A program made the position numbers and the translations under genes. The notes under the pieces were generated by a model that searched no databases, was not told the origin of the DNA, and saw only the letters and a program-made list of their open reading frames with translations. Of a DNA stretch of 64,000 nt, positions 59,213-64,000 are shown one piece after another. The stretch spans positions 23,139 to 87,138 of the forward strand of contig JAPJBO010000941.1 of NCBI GenBank assembly GCA_030068145.1, read 5' to 3'. The DNA is from Diplonema papillatum (lineage: Eukaryota > Euglenozoa > Diplonemea > Diplonemida > Diplonemidae). The first letter of the stretch is position 1. Every line of letters begins with the position of its first letter.

Positions 59213-61806
59213 ATGGCGGGGTACAATGACGGGCGGCCGGTGGATAAAGGGTTCAAGTGGAATGAGCTGTCGAGCAACGTGCCGACCCAGCGCCGCGCGA
59301 GCGAGAAGGATGGCAGGAGGGACGGTAACGAGCTGCAGCAGGCAGAGCAGCAGAGCAGCATCAGGGGAAGGCGACTGGTGAGACCGCAACTGAATTTGAG
59401 CGGCGGTGACAGTGTCGGTTTCAGCCAAGATACGGCGGCGACGAACCGGTCGTCGGCGGCAGTCCAACACCGCTCGTCTTCATTGAACAAGCAGAAGGGC
59501 AAGCGGACTCCGTCTCCAACCGCCAGCCAACACCCGCAGTCCCAGCAGCAACCACCCGTATCCACTATCGCAAGCCGTCCCGGCAACCCTATGCAGCAGC
59601 ACTACGACAGCAACCAGTTGCCTCCTCCTCGCCCACCCGCACCCCAGCAGCCCTCCCAGCGATCCGTTTCTCAACGCGCAGCAGACCCCGAGTCTCGGGC
59701 GTCGACGGATGCCGGCGCGAAGGAGACCGGCGAGTCAATCCCTCTAAAACGGGGCCAGCCGCTGACCTGCATCGGCAGGGACATCCGACTCACCAAGCGA
59801 CTCTTGCAACACGCCACGCGGCTCGCCCTAGCGGACAATGACCAGCAGGTCGAAGTCGAGCGCTGGAATCTTCGACAGGTGGGTCCTCTTTTTGTACTTG
59901 CAATACACGCTAATAAGCCTTGCAATACACGCTAATAAGCCTTGCAATACACGCTAATAAGCCTTGCAATACACGCTAATAAGCCTTGCAATACACGCTA
60001 ATAAGCCTTGCAATACACGCTAATAAGCCTTGCAATACACGCTAATAAGCCTTGCAATACACGCTAATAAGCCTTGCAATACACGCTAATAAGCCTTGCA
60101 ATACACGCTAATAAGCCTTGCAATACACGCTAATAAGCCTTGCAATACACGCTAATAAGCCTTGCAATACACGCTAAAAAGCCTTGCAATACACGCTAAA
60201 AAGCCTTGCAATACACGCTAATAAGCCTTGCAATACACGCTAATAAGCCTTGCAATACACGCTAAGAAGCCTTGCAATCTGGCAGGCTGCCCCGCAATGC
60301 TTTGCGAAGGCTGAAAACGCACCGGAAGCGTTTTTTGTTTGGGTTACCAGTGCAGTACTGGTACAAAACAGTAGTAGTCAGCAGTGCATAGCATAGGCGA
60401 GTCTCGGTGAGAGCAGGCGAGTTCCTGGTGCGCACGAACAAGAGAAATCACCACGCTAACCTCATTTTCTGGTCGTCGGTCCACGTAATAATGTAAGATG
60501 ACGGTCATAAACGGGGTAGTACTGAAGTATACGCGACGGAACAGGCACACGTTCTCTTAGTTTCATAGGGGTACGGAATTGTTCCTGGCTTCTTCTGGCA
60601 TCTCCACACCCGTTCTGAGCCGCGGTCTACAGCAGAGGCAGGCGCTACTCTCTCCACTCTTTCTCGGCCGGGGCTCTTACCTACCCTGCTCAAATGGCTA
60701 GCCTACTTCGTTTTCCTTGCCTTGCATAGTGCACTGGCAACCCAGGCACATTATCCCTTTAAGTTCATAGGGATGCCGTGGGTCTAGTTTTTCTAGTCGT
60801 ATACAATCGCAGAGTCTTTAGAAGATTAATATGTCGGACGAATACCCAACACTTGTACAGCGTTACTAACCCCGTCGCTATCCCGAAACCATCGTAACTT
60901 CATCCCTCGCTTGTCGGGTCCAGCGACCCTGGTAGCTGGATCCAGCGTTGGTCGCTGGGTCCATACCCGCCTCCAAGGGGTCCAACAACCTTCCAGGTTT
61001 TAGCTCTCAGAAAACTTTGTGTTGTACCTCCGTTATACCCTGCGTGCTTCTTTGCACAGAGCACAAAATCACAACAACACCCACACCTCTTTGGGTGATA
61101 CAATCAACCATTCTACCGGTGATAGGTTTCGCCACCGTTCGTCTGCACGTTTCGCAGTCCGCAACATGATAGCGACAACCCCCCCCCCCCCCATCTTCCC
61201 ACCTATTCTCTCCGCGTTTCTGTCGCGGGGTCTTTCTCGCAATCGAATACATACCCACAGGTCGAACAAGCGATGCGGGAGAAAAAGAGCTCAGCGGTCG
61301 ATTTGCAAGGCGACCCGGAGGAGTACATCCACCGGGAAAGGGGCTGGTGGGACCGCGAGCTGGCTGGGTGGAAGGACAAGCGGGAGAAGATGCGGCAGGA
61401 GTTCGAGCGGAAGGCGCTCGAGCAGATCCTCGCCGGCCAGAGCCCGGAGCAGCTGCGCGAGCTGCAGGACCCGGAGGCAGCGAAGCAGTGGCTGCAGCTG
61501 ATGGAAGCGTCTCTCCACCCCTTCATCTCGGAGCTCAACCGGAACATAGCAGCCGACGGGCCACCCTCGGTGCCGCTGTCCCCGCCCGGCCTGCAGCAGG
61601 TGCCGAACGAAAGCTCGTGGCATCCGCGGGAGTCCAGGAGCGGGCTGTGGTCCACGGTGCCGAAGACGACCGAGGAGTACGTCGAGGCCCGGCGGCAGAA
61701 CCTGCTCCGCGCGGACTGGTGCAACAGCTTCGCGCGCGGCGAAACGGGCGCCCACGGCGACCCGGAGGATCGCTACTGGAAGCCCTCGCAGCTGCCACCG
61801 GGAAGG
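59213..61806 (+). CDS. Unrecognised Gln/Pro-rich protein, two exons visible
   Basis: Exon 1 is 59213-59878 (ATG 59213) and exon 2 is 61261-61806, both junctions phase 0. Donors are GTGGGT at 59879 and GTATGC at 61807; the acceptor is ATACCCACAG. At least 404 aa are visible, and a further 3' exon is implied by the final donor. Exon 1 is disordered (Arg/Gln/Ser, then PPPRPPAPQQPSQ) until a well-formed segment, LTCIGRDIRLTKRLLQHATRLALADNDQQVEVERWNLRQ. That segment continues across the intron (VEQAMREKKSSAVD) into charged helices (WWDRELAGWKDKREKMRQEFERKALEQILAG; AAKQWLQLMEASLHPFISELNRN). No known domain is recognised. The continuity of helical sequence and phase supports the splice. Confidence 0.7.
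59897..60282 (+). repeat. 22-bp intronic minisatellite, ~17 copies
   Basis: TTGCAATACACGCTAATAAGCC in tandem, nearly invariant (TAAAAAG and TAAGAAG variants near 60175, 60195 and 60265). It begins about 18 bp after the 5' splice site at 59879. Confidence 0.96.
60283..61260. other. Rest of the intron; no gene seen
   Basis: Lies between the minisatellite and the acceptor at 61260. It holds a small GGTCCAGCGACC/GGTCGCTGGGTCC inverted repeat near 60920-60960 and a C10-type run near 61183. Confidence 0.5.
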
Positions 61807-61860
61807 GTATGCTTTGCTGCCTCGTGCGCTTCCGTCTGGCGCGCGCGCTGTTCCTTTAGC

Positions 61861-62160
61861 ACAAGCGCCAGCTTGGAAGACAATGCTCGACGAAGCTGCG
61901 AGACAAAGAACCGAAAGGATCCGCGTCAGTGCTGCCACTACCGAACCACGTGAACCGAAAGGATCCGCGTCAGTGCTGCCACTACCGAACCACGTGAACC
62001 GAAAGGATCCGCGTCAGTGCTGCCACTACCGTACCACGTGTTGAACGGACGTGAGGTCATGCGGGTCTACCACTACTACCGGACTAGACACCCAAAACAC
62101 AATAGGGGGAAAAAGTCCTGAGTGAAAACACAACACGCGGTGATGTAAGCGAAGAACAAA
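61861..62160 (+). repeat. Dispersed repeat D, copy 2, with a 44-bp triplication
   Basis: Same family as 54660-54840. One segment (CCGAAAGGATCCGCGTCAGT...CCACGTGAA) is present three times, at 61911, 61955 and 61999. It lies after the GTATGC donor of the preceding gene, so it is intronic or intergenic. Confidence 0.85.
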
Positions 62161-62588
62161 CTGACACCATTTGCGCACCTAACCGTGGTTCGGAATACGT
62201 ATAAAAACCTAGACCCAAATCTAGCTCAAAGCATCTCTCTCATCAACGCAGCATAACACGAATTCCTCAAGGCAAACCCCGTTTTCAGACTTCTTCGGGG
62301 CTCGCCTTCGCATCAAGGGCGCAGTGCCCGTCCCAAGATTAAGCCCCCCCTCCCACATTCTTTTTGCTTTGGTGTTTGTCGAGGATTACAACGAGGGGGT
62401 GTGCGCAAGAAAAGGCGAAGCGGCAAACGCGGCCTTTCGCTTGCGTGTGGCCACGGTGCAAAGGTGCTATCCCCACGCAGAAGGGCTGTTTATGACGAAT
62501 TCGACAATTCAAAAGTCTGTTGGGTAGTTTCTTTGCGCTGTTGCGGTGGTCCGAATCCCCGTGTAGCTAGACACACTCTGGAGCTGAA
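62161..62588. other. Sequence before the terminal satellite; no supported gene
   Basis: A 67-aa frame at 62324-62527 is the longest; no motif recognised. Confidence 0.45.
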
Positions 62589-64000
62589 TGTCGGATGGTG
62601 AAGTTGACACCCCACAACCTACCCCTTCGAGTGTCGGATGGTGAAGTTGACACCCCACAACCTACCCCTTCGCATGTCGGATGGTGAAGTTGACACCCCA
62701 CAACCTACCCCTTCGAATGTCGGATGGTGAAGTTGACACCCCACAACCTACCCCTTCGAGTGTCGGATGGTGAAGTTGACACCCCACAACCTACCCCTTC
62801 GATGTCGGATGGTGAAGTTGACACCCCACAACCTACCCCTTCGAGTGTCGGATGGTGAAGTTGACACCCCACAACCTACCCCTTCGAATGTCGGATGGTG
62901 AAGTTGACACCCCACAACCTACCCCTTCGAATGTCGGATGGTGAAGTTGACACCCCACAACCTACCCCTTCGAATGTCGGATGGTGAAGTTGACACCCCA
63001 CAACCTACCCCTTCGAGTGTCGGATGGTGAAGTTGACACCCCACAACCTACCCCTTCGAGTGTCGGATGGTGAAGTTGACACCCCACAACCTACCCCTTC
63101 GAATGTCGGATGGTGAAGTTGACACCCCACAACCTACCCCTTCGAATGTCGGATGGTGAAGTTGACACCCCACAACCTACCCCTTCGCATGTCGGATGGT
63201 GAAGTTGACACCCCACAACCTACCCCTTCGAATGTCGGATGGTGAAGTTGACACCCCACAACCTACCCCTTCGAATGTCGGATGGTGAAGTTGACACCCC
63301 ACAACCTACCCCTTCGAATGTCGGATGGTGAAGTTGACACCCCACAACCTACCCCTTCGAATGTCGGATGGTGAAGTTGACACCCCACAACCTACCCCTT
63401 CGCATGTCGGATGGTGAAGTTGACACCCCACAACCTACCCCTTCGAATGTCGGATGGTGAAGTTGACACCCCACAACCTACCCCTTCGAGTGTCGGATGG
63501 TGAAGTTGACACCCCACAACCTACCCCTTCGCATGTCGGATGGTGAAGTTGACACCCCACAACCTACCCCTTCGAATGTCGGATGGTGAAGTTGACACCC
63601 CACAACCTACCCCTTCGAGTGTCGGATGGTGAAGTTGACACCCCACAACCTACCCCTTCGAGTGTCGGATGGTGAAGTTGACACCCCACAACCTACCCCT
63701 TCGAGTGTCGGATGGTGAAGTTGACACCCCACAACCTACCCCTTCGAATGTCGGATGGTGAAGTTGACACCCCACAACCTACCCCTTCGAATGTCGGATG
63801 GTGAAGTTGACACCCCACAACCTACCCCTTCGCATGTCGGATGGTGAAGTTGACACCCCACAACCTACCCCTTCGAATGTCGGATGGTGAAGTTGACACC
63901 CCACAACCTACCCCTTCGAGTGTCGGATGGTGAAGTTGACACCCCACAACCTACCCCTTCGAGTGTCGGATGGTGAAGTTGACACCCCACAACCTACCCC
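62589..64000 (+). repeat. 43-bp satellite array (runs off the window)
   Basis: About 33 copies of a 43-bp unit (GTCGGATGGTGAAGTTGACA, CCCCACAACCTACCCCTTCG plus 3 bases). The copies differ almost only at one junction position, CTTCG followed by AGT, AAT or CAT; one unit near 62802 is 1 bp short. A continuation beyond 64000 is certain. Confidence 0.98.

Noticed and set aside
62589-64000. CRISPR-like or telomeric array
   Set aside because: No spacers; the unit is 43 bp and does not contain a simple telomere hexa- or heptamer repeat.

Overview
The window is nuclear DNA from an intron-poor, repeat-rich eukaryote, most likely a protist. Evidence for a eukaryote: a eukaryotic-type glycyl-tRNA synthetase interrupted by GT-AG introns, a cyclin C-like protein, a SPRING/DUF2054 protein, an Arf-like GTPase, a RAD51-paralogue-like ATPase, a complete non-LTR retrotransposon and many satellites. 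I cannot place the species. The five introns I could delimit with a defined donor all interrupt the reading frame in phase 0, and three use the donor GTATGC. Most other genes appear to be single long exons. TGA, TAA and TAG all behave as stops.

Layout. 1-4,900 is repeats only: tandem ~287-bp units, AT-rich 40-bp and 30-bp arrays, small elements with terminal inverted repeats, an ~87-bp-arm palindrome and a satellite made of nested palindromes with TGACGTCA. 5,389-14,936 is mobile DNA. A transposon-associated protein gene comes first, then a complete LINE (ORF1 gag-like; ORF2 with OTU protease, APE endonuclease, reverse transcriptase, zinc knuckle and RNase H). Both end in the same ~145-bp sequence plus a (CA)n tract. 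15,190-16,465 is a second array of the 5' repeat family.

16,700-41,000 is the main genic part. It holds a PH-domain gene, an EF-hand exon set followed by a degenerate Arf-like GTPase, GlyRS, cyclin C-like, a SET-domain protein, a probable mitochondrial helical-repeat protein, a low-complexity protein, a RAD51D-like ATPase and SPRING. SPRING sits between two ~177-bp inverted repeats.

42,090-49,260 is a 7-kb gene-free island built from alternating pyrimidine/purine words (TACGTA, GTAC, CATG, CGCG runs) with its own higher-order repeats. A smaller island of the same kind lies at 58,640-59,030. 49,551-50,100 is a repeat carrying a nested MITE whose unoccupied counterpart is present at 815-949. 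50,352-52,682 encodes an LRR/coiled-coil protein. 59,213-61,806 is a two-exon gene with a 22-bp minisatellite starting within ~20 bp of its 5' splice site. The window ends in a 43-bp satellite (62,589 onward).

The genes do not form a pathway. The recurring theme is local duplication. At three genes (34,508, 38,654, 52,682) the last codons, the stop and downstream sequence are tandemly repeated directly after the gene. The most distinctive systems are the OTU-bearing LINE, with its two main ORFs in one frame separated by a single UGA, and the upstream gene that shares its 3' tail. No similarity search or alignment was run; all calls are from reading the sequence.
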